Positions 35,221-48,556 of a stretch of 64,000 bases of DNA are shown here, in pieces. The DNA lies in the NCBI GenBank assembly GCA_026120185.1, contig JANUWF010001636.1, positions 744,001 to 808,000 of the forward strand, given 5' to 3'. Position 1 is the stretch's first letter, and every line of letters begins with the position of its first letter. The translations under genes were made by a program, and so were the position numbers. Origin of the DNA: Voacanga thouarsii (lineage: Eukaryota; Streptophyta; Magnoliopsida; Gentianales; Apocynaceae). The notes beneath the pieces are model-generated. The model was not told the origin of the DNA. It did not search any database and saw only the letters and a list, made by a program, of their open reading frames with translations.

Positions 35221-36694
35221 TGAAATTATCAGACATGGACAAAATAAATATTTTATTATAAAAATAATTTATTTTAATTAATATTATTATTGATTAATTG
35301 TCAATAGACTTCTAATATCTTTTATAATTTGTAATACGAAAGTGCCATTATCCTCCAACTTAATGGAGATAAATCATAATAAATCCTAAAATTAAAGAAT
35401 ATTTTCTATCCCTATTTCTTTATCACTAGATAGGACTTGAATTAATTTTAAAACTTGTCATGTTGATAAGAAGTATTTTTACAAACTATGCTACAATATC
35501 ACTTTGTCCGATTATTATATACAATTTTTTACAGACACATGCTTGAATTTCTATCACTGTATTGAATAAATCATTTTAGATCCTACAAAGTGAATGCGTT
35601 ACAATTATTAGTTGTCTAATTATAGTGAAGATTAAAAAATTAATTCGAATATTCCCCCATTTTGTTATATCACTCTCTTTCCTTTTTTAATTTCCCACCC
35701 ATTTAACAGCCTCTTTCTTACCTTGAATGCGCTTTCATGTGAGGAAATATTCGCTCCATTTCTAAATATTGATCATTTAATTTTTTTAAATAAGCCTGTT
35801 ATAATTTTAATAAATATTAAAAATATTTTTTAAATTGTATTCTTATTTGTTTCACACACTCAAATCCTAAGCACTATATTATGAGATGGAAGGATAATTC
35901 GAAAAATTGTTGGGCTATGGGTCATTTCCAATAGGCCAGGGAAGAATCGCAGGTCCAATTGGTGGTTTTTAAAAAACATCATTTGCCAAATCAATAACCA
36001 AACCAAACTAATCAAATTCATTTTGTGGTTTCTATCTTGCATTAGTTTTGTTTTGGTTTAGATATTATCAAAACTGAAAATATATATTTAGTTTGAAAAA
36101 TATTTAAAATAAAATCAAACTAAATTAAATATATATTTTGTAGGAATACATAATAAAATTTTCGGTGCATAGCACAACTCATTTAGACTACTACATTTTA
36201 TTCAAATATTTTATCATAATTTTATTTTCTTATAGTTGGTAAAAAAATAAAAGAAAATTCTCTAGTAAAAGATTAAGGCCCTATTTGGATTAAAGGAGAG
36301 GAGGGTAGATGATATAGGAGTAAGATTGAAAGGAAATGAAAGGATATCAGTATTTATTTATGGTATTTGATTAGATATAGAAGGAAAATATCGGAAGGGT
36401 CAAATATAGTATGTGAAAAAAAGAAGAGAAGGAAAAGAAAGAAACAAATACGATTTGTGTTTATATATTAATACGTTAATTTGGTATAATAATATTAGAA
36501 TATCTATTTATTAAGAGCATTTTATATCATTTTATAAGATTATATTAAATGAGATTTTTTTTCTTTTCATTTCCACCCACTTTTGAATGGTAAGGACGTT
36601 GAAAATTTTATACTAAGAGTCTATTTGATAACTCCATTAAATACTTAAAATATTAATTAAATATTTATTTAATTAAGTGTATTCGATATATAAT
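35221..36694. other. Intergenic DNA, no gene seen
   Basis: This is AT-rich sequence. AAGGCCCTATTTGGATTAAA near 36272 resembles the ends of some hAT-type MITEs, but I could not find a matching right end. Short frames here look random. Confidence 0.5.
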
Positions 36695-37391
36695 TGCTGC
36701 TGTCAAAATAATGAGCCGATGCAGACAGGTATCGGCTACACTTCTGATGAACATAAACGATCCGATATGGTGAGACAGAAAATGGTATCAAATCTTTTTT
36801 TTGAATCAAGGAGCTGGATCCTTGAACTTACTATAGAAATGGTTCAAGAAAGTCAGCTGAAAATGCCCAACGGAAGGATATTTTGGAGCAATAAATTGAT
36901 ACTCGTATTACCTTGCTTAAAAGAAATTACAGAGAAGATCTTGACTTAGAAAGACGAACGGAAAGCTGTAAAGAAAGCTGAAAACAAAGCTACAAACGAA
37001 AGCTGTAACAAAACGGTAAGAAAGTTATAAGAAATCGAATTCCTAGACTAGAAAGCTGTAAATAACGATAGAAGTAATCGAAATTTGAAGTTGTTGGTTG
37101 ATGAGTGTTGTCCTCGGTTCTGGGCAATGCTTCCATTTTATACTGGCTGCAACTAAGTCACTAACAGGTCGTGGAGTTTCTTTCGGCCAAAGAATGCTCC
37201 CAACAGTCGTGCAGAATTCTTTGCGCCGAAAGATCAGGAATCTGTTTTCCTTCTTATCGGCTTTGTGGTGCTGATGTTGACCATGACTATCGGTTGCTCA
37301 AATTATTGACCTTATTGGCTAGGCAAAACTTATCGAATCGGCAACGACTCAAAGTAACCGTTGCGTCGGCTCGGCAAAGCTGACGTCAACA
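36695..37391 (-). repeat. 3' LTR of the gypsy element
   Basis: It is 697 bp and aligns end to end with 46955-47651, with roughly several percent differences by eye. A G-rich tract (minus strand GGGACTCGGGGGGGCATG, 37392-37409) next to it is the polypurine tract. Confidence 0.92.
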
Positions 37392-37720
37392 CATGCCCCC
37401 CCGAGTCCCGTTGTTTCAGCGGGCGCTAGTCAGCAAAACAATGGGAATCGTACAGTCATTAATAGCAACCGTTCCTTTTCTGACAAAAACAAAACGTCCC
37501 GAACGTTGTGGAACATTTGTGACGCCTCGGCTTTGGAACCTGCGAACGGCTCAATTTCAAATTCCCTTACAAATAGCAGTGGTCCCCAAACGGAACTCCT
37601 TACTTCCTACGACTTCTATCTTCTTCAGAATTCTTCTGCCTAAGTGATTCATCGATCCCTTATCTTTTTGCGCTTGTTCTCTATGATCTGTAAATTTCCT
37701 TTTAGTAAAGGGACCGAACT

Positions 37721-40690
37721 ATGATGGCAACCCCTATTGATAAGAACATCCTCTCCCCGGTCTAGGCTGATGCTAACCTATTTACCTTGAGCCCTCGTCT
37801 CTTACAAATAGAGGTTACCGTTGAACACTTACGATTTGTCTTGCCTACTGATTTTACTTTCCCTCTGCAATAGGATACTTTTACAACTGCCAATCTCCCC
37901 CCCTCTTTTCGTCATTGGCCTTGCAAGTTCAAGAACTACAGAGAATGGCGGGACTACTGCTATGCCCGATTTGGGGCCATCTGGTCGCAATGGGGAATTT
38001 CAGATGCCATCATGATGACTGATTTTGAGATGGCGTTTGACCGCAATCTGATTGCTGCCGTTTTTTCCTTTTGGTCATCGGCAATAAATGACTTCATTTT
38101 TCCACACGGGATGTTTTCCCCTACCATCCTCGACATCTGCACCATCCTCGGCTTCCGATGCAACGGCGACGAGATTCTGAGGCTCCATGATGAAGACAAC
38201 CTGCCAGCCGTTGAGGCTTGTCTGGACAAGGCCTTCTCTTTATACGGCAACTTCATCGCCGCTCAGAGAGGGGTGGAGGATACTCCTTCAAACCAAGAAC
38301 AAGCGGCATTCCTATGGCTCTGGTTATGCAAGTACATTCTTTGCTCCCATTCTGCCGGTGTTAGCAACGAGTACCGATATTACGTATTGGCTCTCTTATG
38401 GGGCAAAAGGCGCTCCAACATTGCCTCTTTGGTCCTCGCCCTGATCTATCGCACCATTAACCAGCTGATGACTGCCCTTTCTGCTGGAGAAGACCCAACC
38501 AACCTTAAGGACCCGCTCTGGATCGCCCAACTTTGGCTATACCAGTATCTGCCCAACTTTAATGTTAGTTGAATCACAGGAGCCCACGCGGGTCCTTCCG
38601 AACAATCGACCGGCTATCGGCTGTTGCAGGTCTTTCTGAATACTACTTCTGCTAAAACCATCGTCTCGTACCTCTACCAATGTCGAGACTTCCATGTTAC
38701 TATCTTTTTTCCATATGCTGCTCGCCAAGAAGGCCCCCTCTGGTTGAAAGGCCTGTCGGAAAGCCCCGAAGCAACACAAGAAACTCTATGGGCCCGAATT
38801 CTGTGTCCTCGAGAAATTCTTCTGGGGGCCAAGCCTGGGGCCCAAAGTGATAAGATCTCCTATGAGAGGTACAATCCTCACTATTTCTCCCGCCAGTTTG
38901 GGCTAATCTAAGATATCCCTGCCGATCTGGGGCACGTTTCTTCCTTCTCCGTGAAACCAGTGCTATCGGCTGAGGATGTACAAACTTTAGCCGATAGCAC
39001 CCAAGCCATCTTGCGGTCCTTCCAATTCAAACCCTTCCAAGTGGTGCTGGAGACTTCTCCGAACTTCAATTCATGGTGGAGGCTACTGAGTGGGGCCCTA
39101 TTTTCTGACCCCGTAGGTGTTTGGCTTCTACGAATTCCCGGGCCGACCACCATTTTACCTGAGATATCATCTACTAAGAAAGGAAAACAGGTAAAACAGC
39201 CTGTAAGTCCTATAATAAAGTCGGCCTTACGTACTCCTTTGGTGCAGAAAACTATTACTGCTGCTCCTGCCGTCCCGGAGGAAGAAGAAGAAGAGGTCGA
39301 GGTCCCGTCCTTGCTCTGGTGATCAAAAAGGAAGCATGAGACACTGACTCCTCCTGTTTCCAAGGTTTGCTTATGTCAATTCTTGTTTTGCTCGGTTTCC
39401 TTAATATTCCCTTTGTCTAACTATCAATTTAATCTTTTCTGCAGAATCGTAAACAAGGGATAGGTCGTCCCGTTATCATCGACACTTCTTCTGATTCATA
39501 GGAAGACATTCCGCTTTGATCTCTAGCCGAAAGGGCAGCTGAAAAAGTTGTTCTCTCGATAGCAAACACCCCATCGGTGGAGGCTACAGCTGCTCTTCCA
39601 CCGGCTAATGCGTCGGCTTTCCTACCAACAGCAGGCCTTCCGTCAGCTGCAGCACCGGCTTCCGAAAGTCCATCTCCTGTTCTGCCAAGGCCTGGAAAAG
39701 AACCAGTAACCGTTGTTACAGAAACAACTCTGCCTCCCCTCAACCAGGAAACTGAAAAGGTTGCTGCTCCCCTACCAATGCTGACATTAGCCTCGGCGCT
39801 GGACTTTCTTGATGGCCTCATCGGGGCCTCCTTGCCTACTGAGAAGTCCACCCTTGACAACATAAGTCGCGCCCTTTTGCGGATTGTATAGTCAGCCGAC
39901 CCAGACATGCCCATTACGCTTTGGGACTTGGCAATTGGGTGTCTGGGGCAGATGCGCTTCACGGGGTGCTTTTTTCAACACCCAGCATCGTCGAGATGAA
40001 GCTCATGATCAATTAGAGCTTCTAAAATTGCACCGAGCAAATGCAATGCTTGCAGAGAGGGACCACCGGGATTCCATTAATCATTTAACGCTTCCGCAAG
40101 CTGATATTGCAGAGGGAATAGGAAAGATTAAACGGCTCGAGCGTCAGTTACTGGAACTCCAAGAAGAACTTGCTTCTGCGAAAGAGGCCTTAGAGCAACG
40201 ACTGGAGTCAGAGAAAGGGTTCCAAGAAACAGTCAAGGCCATTAACGCCTTCCTTCTCAAACATAATGACGAACGGCTACTACTGAAAGCAGAAGAGGAA
40301 TTCCTCGAAGCTGAACTGACAAACTCAACCATTCTACTAAATGAGATAAAGTCTGGGTGGGACTGCTTTGTGGCCAAGCTAAACAAAGTTCTTTATCCTT
40401 CGACTACTGACGAAGCTGGTCCTTCTGGAACTCAAACCGAGGAAACTGTAACTACGGCAGCCGAGACAGAGGTTCCAAAGACATCAACTGATGAGATCGA
40501 CCTGCCCCCCGAGAAGAAAACAGAGTCTGAACCTGAGATGGCTGAGGCAGAGCTTCCCGTTCCTGATCCGCAGCCAACGGGAACTAGCATAATGGCTCGC
40601 CGAGATTTCGAATCAGAAGACCCTAATCGGCTAGCGATTATTCCATATCGACCGATGCTGCTGCCCAACTTCCCTTCTGATGATAGCTAA
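37721..40690 (+). pseudogene. Plant mobile domain (PMD) gene carried antisense in the gypsy element
   Basis: The frame starts at ATG 37721 (MMATPIDKNILSPV) and reads in one frame to 39364 except for stops at 37763, 37871, 38570, 38909 and 39320. The PMD (aminotransferase-like) region includes FRHWPCKFKNYREWRDYCY, FSPTILDICTILGFRC, AAFLWLWLCKYILC and LALLWGKRRSNIASLVLALI. An 80-bp intron fits at 39365-39444 (AAG/GTTTGC to TTTCTGCAG/AAT). The second exon has stops at about 39499 and 39517 (DTSSDS-stop-EDIPL-stop), a Pro/Ala/Ser-rich segment, a frameshift near 39960, a coiled coil (about 40000-40380, LERQLLELQEELASAKEAL) and an acidic tail. PMD proteins MAIN and MAIL1 act in plant nuclei in silencing and genome stability; PMD copies in transposons are known. 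The role here is unknown. It converges tail-to-tail with pol. Confidence 0.85.
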
Positions 40691-40791
40691 TCCTCTGTTG
40701 TAGACGCTTATGGCTATTTGATCGGCCTCTTGTGATCAGCTCATCAATATATCGGAACTCTTTTAACAAAAGCTTCTCTTTTTTTTTTTTT

Positions 40792-43700
40792 TTACTCTCT
40801 AGTTCCTTCCCAGAACGCCGGATAATAATATTTTAAGAACTTACCATTGATCGCCTTACCTGCTTCTTTTCCATCGGGCGTCATCAGGCGATAAGCCCCT
40901 TCATCAAAAACTTGAGTAATCAGGAACGGACCTTCCCATGAAGCAGACCACTTGTCATATCTTGGGTCTTTTGGTGTAAGGGGTAAAATAGTCTTCCATA
41001 CCATGTCCCCTTCTTGAAAGCTTCTTTCATGGACTTTCCGATTATACGCCCTCGCCACCTTCTCCTTGTGTCGTTTTATTTTCTCCGAAGCGATCCAGCG
41101 ATCCTCCTCAACTTGATCTAAGCTTCGGGCCAATGCTGTCTGATATTCTTCGGTCGTTAGACCATGCTGATAGGCTATCCGGGCGAATTGCAACGATGAC
41201 TCCACAGGTAACACAACATCCTGCCCATAAGTTAGTCTAAACGGAGTAACGCCAGTAGCAGTCTTAGCGGCATTCCGATGGGCCCATAACACCTCCTGTA
41301 ATATCTTATGCCATCTCCTTGGATTGTCTTCTACTGCCTTACGGATCATGCCGATTAAAGTTTTATTTGTTGCCTCTGCTTGTCCGTTGGCCTGTGCATA
41401 ATAAGGAGAAGAGTGAAGCAACTTAACTTTAAACTGGGTTAGAAAGTTACGTACCTGATCCCCTGTAAACATCGTGCCTTGATCCGTTATCACTGTTTTT
41501 GGGATTCCGAAACGGAAGAGAATGTTCTGTCGGAGAAAGTTGATGACTGCTGTTTCTGTCACCTTAATCAATGGTTGTGCTTCTACCCACTTGGTGAAGT
41601 AATTCGTTGCCACCAATATGAATGTATGTCTTTTTGCTGAAGATGGATGAATCTTTCCGATTATGTCCAGAGCCCGTCCGCGGAAAGGCCAAGGCTTAAT
41701 GATCGGATGCAACTCTGTGGAAGGAGTATGTAATAGAGGGCCATGCTTTTGGCAGGCTTCGCAACCCATAGCATAAGCATTACACTCTGTGGTCCTTGAT
41801 GGCCAAAAGAAACCATGGCGCTGAAGTGTCCATTTTAGTTTTGGGCCCGCTTGATGCGCTCCGCATAGGCCTTCATGTATTTCTGCCATAGCCCGCAATG
41901 CTTCTTCTTTTAAGAGACACTTAAAAGAATCTCGGTGTGGCTTCGTCAGAACAAATTACCGTCTATTAAGGTAAAGTTAAGGGCCTTCCGCTTCAAGTCA
42001 CGAGACACCTGACCAGTCGAGTTTCATAGGTAAGAAACAATCTCCTGTCGCCAATCATCCTGATATTTCATCTCTGCTATCTGTTGGTACATTATGACTT
42101 TCTTAAAACCTGAGGCCATCTGAGCTAGATCATTAGCACCTTAATTGTCTGATCTGGGAACATGAACTAGAACAACCTCCTGAAAATGCTGAAGCAATCT
42201 TTTTACCTCCTGCAATCTGTCTGACAGAAACGGGTTAGCGCATTTATAATCTCCTAATACCTGTCTAACAACCACCTAGGAATCTCCTAAAATTTTGACT
42301 ACTTGGACCTCTAATGCCTTCAGAATTCATAGCCCTAATAAAAGGGTGTCATACTCTGCCTGATTATTGGTTGTTCATTTTTTCAGCTCAAAGTGGATTT
42401 TACCCTAGTGTCCATTTGGAGATTCGATAACCAAATCGATACCGGCCTTTTGTTGGGTGCTTGAGCCATCAAACCGCAAAACCCACGGCTTCAAAGACAT
42501 GTACCTCTGTGTTGAGTTTCCTTCTGTTGGTGGTACTTCCTGTAGTACTTCTAAAGAAGGGTGTTCGGCTAAAAAATCCGCAATAGCCTGTCCTTTGACT
42601 GCTTTCAACGGCATATGGGTTAGGGAAAAAGCATGTAATTTGACTGCCCATTTCATAATCCGTCCATTTAACAAAGGACGATTCAGTAAGAATTTAACTA
42701 AATCTACCTTACACAAGAAATGTACTTCCCTAAACAACAAATAATGTTCCAACTTTGAACACACATAGTAGAGAGATAAGCACAATTTTTCAATAGGGGT
42801 GTACTTGGTCTCTGTGTCCGATAGATTTCGACTAAGATAGTATACTGCTCTTTCAATCCCATGTTGGTCATCCTGAGCTAATAAGTTGCCGATAGATTCT
42901 TGCGCAGCTGAGATGTACAACTTCATGGGTGACCAGTTGTGGGAAGGTGCTAACACCGTTGGATGGGACAAAGCTATCTTTATATGATCAAATGCCTCCT
43001 GATGCTCAGGCTACCAAATAAACTCTTGAGACAACTTCAATAGTAACAAAGAGGAAAAACTCTTCTGTTTACCTACAGAATTCGCTAAAAAACATCGTAA
43101 GAAATTTATCTTCCCCAAAAAGCTCTGAAGTTCCTTCTTTGTCTGAGGAGGTCTTGCTTGTAAAATGTCCCAGGCCTTGTTCTGATCTATTTCAATTCCC
43201 TTTTGGTGTCCCAAAAAACCAAGGAAATTGTCGGCGGTAACTCCAAATGCACACTTAGCGAGATTGATCTTCAAATGGTGTTTGCGCATTCGAATGAATG
43301 CCTACTCCAAATTAGTCAAGTGCTGTAAGAAATCAGAGGATTTCATGATCAAATCATCTATGTAGACCTCCATTGTACTACTGATAAGATCATGAAAGAT
43401 GAGGTTCATAACCCGCTGAAAAGTGGCCTCAGCGTTCTTCAAACCGAATGGCATAACTACCCATTTGAACAGGCCGATGGACCCTGGACAACAGAACGTT
43501 GTTTTGTGCGTATCCTCCTCAGCTATAAATATCTGATTATACCCTGAATAGCCATCCAGAAAACTCAAAAATTGGTTGCCTGCAACAGAATCCACCAACA
43601 TATCTACCATTGGCATAGCATACTCATCTTTCGGAGTAGCCAAATTTATGTTTCTGAAATCTATGCAGATACGTAGTTGACCATTCTTCTTGATAACCGG

Positions 43701-44756
43701 CACAATGTTAGATATCCAGTCTGCGTACCGACAAGTACGGATGAAACCACACCGAAGCAATCTTTCTATCTCCTCCTTAATCTTGGGCAACAACGCGGGA
43801 TTAAATCATCTAGCCGGTTGTTTATGTGGCATAAAGCCCTCTTTAACAGGTAGACGATACTCCACAATGCCCCTGTCTAGTCCTGGCATCTCATGATAGT
43901 CCCATGCATAGCAATCTATATACCTGCGGATTAGACATGTCAACTTATCTCTCTGCATAATAGATAAACGTAGGCTAACCTTGATTGTTCTGTTCTTCCC
44001 AGGCTCCCCTATGTTTGCTTCCACTAATGGGTCTCAAGCGACAAAACCAGGAGCTCGTCGGACTTCTGGATCCTCAGGTCGTAAGCCGTTTTCCCTTGGT
44101 TCCTTAGTGGTGATAAGGTTGTGAGCCATAGTTAGCTTAGCATACTAGCTTGAATTAAAGGTCGGGTGATAAAATAGAGCTTCATTCATATGAATCTCTG
44201 CTGAAAACGGATTGGGATCGGTTGGGATTTGCGCTACTCGTTCTCCATCCCAGATTAGCATCATTTGGTGTAAAGTGGACAGTACGCAACGGTTTGCATA
44301 AATCCAATCCCTACCTAATAAAACGGAATAAGCTAGCTTTGCATCAATTATAAAAAAGACTGTTTTACTAGTTTTGGACTTGACTGTGACTTCACAGGTG
44401 ATAACGCCTTCTGCCGCAGCTGCTTCTCCAGTGAAATTAACCATCTGCACATCAGGAGGGGACAAATCCGTCCTATCTTTTCCCAAACATTTCGAGGAAA
44501 AGAAAGGCATTACGTTCAAGATAACTCCACCATCAACAAAAACCCAAGTAAATGGCTTGCCGTTGATATGTGCTTTGATATACAATGGCCTGAGATGGTT
44601 AACACTTTGGGCTGTTGGAATGGGAAAGAGCATCCCCTTTGGGGGAACTTTGACATCGACCAATTCCACTGCAGCTTTTTCTTCGGCATAAAAATCCTCT
44701 TCCATGGACTCTTGATGAGAGGTGGCTCGAAAACTTGACAGCAAGATGCTGAGCAT
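40792..44756 (-). pseudogene. Ty3/gypsy pol (Tat type), many stops
   Basis: In minus-strand order: a protease-like segment (VFVDGGVILNVMPF, then YSVLLGRDWI) at 44756-44145, with DGG where many proteases have DTG/DSG. The RT spans 43793-43302 with LRICIDFRNINLATPKDEY, VVMPFGLKNAEATFQR and the catalytic YIDDLI. The RNase H (KLYISAAQESIGNLLAQDD, then YYLSRNLSDTETKYTPIEK) follows near 42930-42700. A second, archaeal-type RNase H start (VLRFDGSSTQQKAGID) is at about 42480. The integrase, 41898-40792, has H-x4-H and C-x2-C residues (HEGLCGAH, CEACQK) and D, D, E residues (ALDIIG, VITDQGTMF, NGQAEA). Stops separate most domains. The order RT-RNase H-integrase defines gypsy. Confidence 0.9.
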
Positions 44757-45009
44757 GTTTTGGCCATTCTCAGGGGTAATTGTTCTTCAATCCAAGAATC
44801 AAGGAGCCGCCTTTGTTGTGCCCACTTCCGCTGTTCTCGTCTTTTTTTGGACTTCGACGATCGAGAACAACGGCCAAGCAGAAATGGCCACCCTTGGGTC
44901 ACCTGCACTGTTAGTTTCCCTTCTTTGCCATGGAAATGTGCTGCAAAAGAAGGAGGAGTTAAACGGGTAAAAACAGATGGTTTACCATCTAATCTTTGAA
45001 ATGCTTTTC

Positions 45010-46890
45010 CTATCCCCTCAGGCTTGTTGTTTTTGTATGTTCTTCATGCTTCCTAATTGCCACTGTTTGCAGTATGTGTGCATCGGCTAACGGAAACAGA
45101 TCCATGCCTACCAAAGTCTCTTCCTTTTTATCTGCAAACTTCAATCTTCCATCCTGAATAGCCTTCTGAATGGTGTTTCTGAAAACAATACAACTGTTAG
45201 TACTATGCGAGAAAGAATTATGCCATTTACAGTACCTTTTTCCTTTCAACTCTTCCTGGCTTGGGATCCTGTGTCCATAAGTTAGATGAATCTGCTTATT
45301 TGTCACTAGTTGGTCAAAGATTTGTTCAGCTTTTGAGACACTAAAAGAGTAAGATAGTCTTGATGTGGCAACTTCCTCCTTCCTTTTGCCGGGTTTCAAA
45401 TGGGGACAAGTATAGGACGCACCCTTTACCAATTCTGCTGCCATTACCTCTACAGCCTGCTCCTCGTCATCCTCATTAGTATCATCTATAACGGATATCA
45501 TTGTCTGGCCATGGGAGAACTTGACGGAATGCCTCTTCTCTTTCTCCTTGATCATTTCTTCTATTCTGACAGCATGAGACAATAAATGGGATAAGTCCGA
45601 GAAATCTTGGAGAATGAGTCGTTCTTTGAGTTGCGAATGTATCCTGCTAATAGCAATTCTCGCACATTCCGTTTCAGGCAGTTGGGTTGTACATTTGGAC
45701 TTAGTCTGCCGGAAACGCTCAATAAAATCCGCAACATCTTCTAATCCCTTATGTTTTATTGCCAAAAGATCAGCGATGGAAACTTCCGGTGCCGGTTTAA
45801 AGAACCGTTGGTGAAACATTCTTTCCATGTCAGCCCATGAGTATACAGAATTAGAAACTAGATTGGCATACCATGTGAAAGCTGCTTATGTCAAAGATAA
45901 CGAAAACAATTGTAATTTATGCCATTCATTATTCCCCAACTCACTGCACTGTGCTGTGAATCTTCCGATATATTTTATGGTGGACTTATTATCTTCACCG
46001 GAGAATGTTGAAAATTCCAGTAGCCTATAACCCCGAGGGAGTACTGCCATGGAATCCACCCAATCAGGGTAAGGTTTTTGGTATACGAGCCGATCCCATG
46101 ACTATCGACGAAGTGTTTCCGTTACTATATCAACCGACTGGTATGTCTGCTGAATCTAAGGTGAAGGACTTTGCATGACAGGTCGGGGACCTTGCCCCAT
46201 GGAAGGCTCAGTACTTCCGGTCCCCTGCCCTGGATAAGCCGTTGTTGTTGCCGAATATATAAGAGGGTAAGGAACAGAGTAATTTGGCTGCCCCCCGAAG
46301 GATGGCATGTTCCCTCTAACAAAGGCTGGGGCTGTTTCATAAGTCGTTGGTACTCTTGTCATTGGAACCGAACTTCTACCTAGAAACATTTCTGCTGGCA
46401 TAGTGTTCTGAGTCACTACTCCTGGAACCTGATGCCCCCCGGTAGCAGGGAAAGGCACTTCTCTTCGCAGAAGGTATACCGAACTATGAGAGGGTGCACC
46501 ATCAGCTGACGGTACGGAGTATGCAAGTGCCATGGTTGTCCCTTGTGCAGGGTAACCTGATGGCTGAGTGAAAGTTTGCATATTTTGCCTCTATACAAAT
46601 TGTTGGAGCTCATTCTGAAGCAGAGGTCGAAAAATAGTAGCAAACTACGGGATAAGACCCTGTAAGACCTCGCCAGTGCATTGTTCCATAGTAAGTCGGA
46701 TGGCAGTCAGGGAGATGGATGTCGACTGAGACACTGGTGGTAGGGGCAAGGACTGACACCCTTGCTCCATAGAAGTGACCTGAGTACAACTAGAGGTAGT
46801 AACAGAAGGATCAAAGACTCCTCGGAGAGCACGGACTGGGGGTCGCTTAGATGACTCCGGTGCAAGCGGCTACTGTGAATTGTTCGCCAT
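45010..46890 (-). pseudogene. Ty3/gypsy gag (Tat type), broken
   Basis: The frame starts at MANNSQ (46890), quickly meets TAG, and continues in frame with more stops (IP-stop-FATIF, FV-stop-RQNM). The region from MQTFTQPSGYPAQG is Pro/Gly/Ser-rich. The Retrotrans_gag core follows (YIGRFTAQCSELGNNEWHK, WADMERMFHQRFF, DLLAIKHKGLEDVADFIERF). The zinc-finger-like YCKWHNSFSHSTNSC lies near 45220. Gag would build the particle. Confidence 0.85.
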
Positions 46891-46954
46891 CAATCGTCCT
46901 GACCACAATAGCATGCGACAACTGACCTTAGGTCCCATTAGGCATGCCAATCTG

Positions 46955-47651
46955 TGTTGCTATCAAAATAATGAGCCGATGTAGACAGGTATCGGCTACA
47001 CTTCCGATGAACACAAACGATCCGATATGATGAGATAGAAAATGGTATTAGATCTTTTTTTTGAATCAAGGACCGGGTTCCTTGAACTTACTATAGAAAT
47101 GGTTCAAGAAAGTCAGCTGAAAATGCCCAAGGGAAGGACTTTTTGGAGCAATAAATTGATACTCGTATTACCTTGTTTAAAAGAAATTACATAGAAGATC
47201 TTGACTTAGAAAGACGAATGGAAAACTGTAAAGAAAGTTGAAAACAAAGCTATAAATGAAAGCTGTAATAAAGCGGTAAGAAAGCTATAAGAAGTTGAAT
47301 TCCTAGACTAGAAAGCTGTAAATGACAATAGAAGTAATTGAAATTTGAAGTTGTTGGTTGATGAGTGTTGTCCTCGGTTCTAGGCAATGCTCCCATTTTA
47401 TACTGGCTGCAACCAAGTCACTAACAAGTCGTGGAGTTTCTTTCGGCCAAAGAATGCTCCCAACAGTCGTGCATAATTCTTTGTGCCGAAAGATCAGGAA
47501 TCTGTTTTCCTTCTTATCGGTTTCGTGGTACCGATGTTGACCATGACTATCGGTTGCTCAAATTGTTGACCTTATCGGCGAGGCAAAACTTATCGAATCG
47601 GTAACGGCTCAAAGTAATCGTTGCGTCGACTAGGCAAAACTGACGTCAACA
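46955..47651 (-). repeat. 5' LTR of the gypsy element
   Basis: It is 697 bp. On the minus strand it ends GATAGCAACA, followed by CAGATTGGCATGCC, which is the likely primer-binding region; I do not assign a tRNA. Confidence 0.92.
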
Positions 47652-47656
47652 ATAAT

Positions 47657-48556
47657 ATTAAATATTTAATTATTTCAATATGTTTGATAACAAATTATTA
47701 CTACTACTATTACTATCACCACCACCACTATTACTATTATTTAAATGATTAAGATATGCAAAAATCTTATTACAAATTTTAAGTGAAATAAAAACTATTT
47801 AAGTTTGAAATATAACTATATTAAATATTCATTTAATTATTAATATTTTTTATTTAACTTAAAATGAAATAAAATATAGTGAAAAATAAATTATAATTAA
47901 TTTAAATTCTATATTTGAGATTTCAATTGTTAAATTTTAATTTTTAAAAATTAATAATTAAATTTCTTTCAAAAAAGAATTAAATAATTGAATAGTTAAA
48001 TTTCAATTTTCAAATTTCAATTTTTTCAAATGAACCTTAAACTTAATCTCTATATCCCCTCTTACTCTTTTTATTTTCAAAAAATCAATCTAAATATATA
48101 AAATTCAAACTCTGCATTTTTTTTCCCTCTCCTCCCTTTCCATTTTTTTTTCCCAATCCAAAAATAGGATTGTCCATAAAAATCTAGCGTGTCTGCCTAA
48201 CACCAATGACAAAAAACCTGAAAAGTAAAACAAAAAATTTGCCTCTAACTCGTTGGGCTACCACAAATGACATGTTGTTCACCAAAACTCCATGGCTCGC
48301 ATTTCTCCAAGTCCTCTCGGTCTCTATAGATTCCCCAACTCGGAAGTCCCTTTATTCTCCCCCAAATTAAATTTAACAGTTACATATTAACTAAATTGTG
48401 GTTTCCCATTGCTAAATTTTGTTATGAATTAATTTTTTTTTTATTAGACAATTGTAACATATCTATATTAAACTTTTTTTTTAAAATAAATGCATTATAG
48501 AATCTTACGTGATTAATCAAGGTGTGCAATTTAGGAGTAAGAATACATTTTATACC
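47657..48556. other. Intergenic DNA, no gene seen
   Basis: This is AT-rich sequence with a short trinucleotide-like tract (ACTACTACTATTACTATCACC) near 47700-47725. A less AT-rich stretch at 48180-48360 contains no frame I recognise. Confidence 0.5.

Larger units (their letters stand above)
36695..47651 (-). mobile_element. Ty3/gypsy retrotransposon of Tat type with an extra plus-strand gene
   Basis: Two 697-bp LTRs (36695-37391, 46955-47651) start TGCTGCTGTC/TGTTGCTATC and end GACGTCAACA. ATAAT is duplicated at 36690-36694 and 47652-47656. Gag-pol runs on the minus strand (46890 to 40792). Between pol and the 3' LTR lies a gene on the opposite strand. The gag zinc-finger-like YCKWHNSFSHSTNSC, a second RNase H-type domain (LRFDGSSTQQKAG) and the integrase sequence are typical of the Tat lineage (Retand/Ogre relatives), in which extra ORFs between pol and the 3' LTR, sometimes antisense, are known. 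All genes carry stops. Confidence 0.93.

Noticed and set aside
36272..36600. Possible hAT-type MITE starting AAGGCCCTATTTGG
   Set aside because: I found no matching inverted right end or 8-bp duplication.
39429..39962. 177-codon minus-strand frame within the gypsy element
   Set aside because: It is the antisense shadow of the second exon of the PMD gene. The plus strand has the intron, the coiled coil and the continuity.
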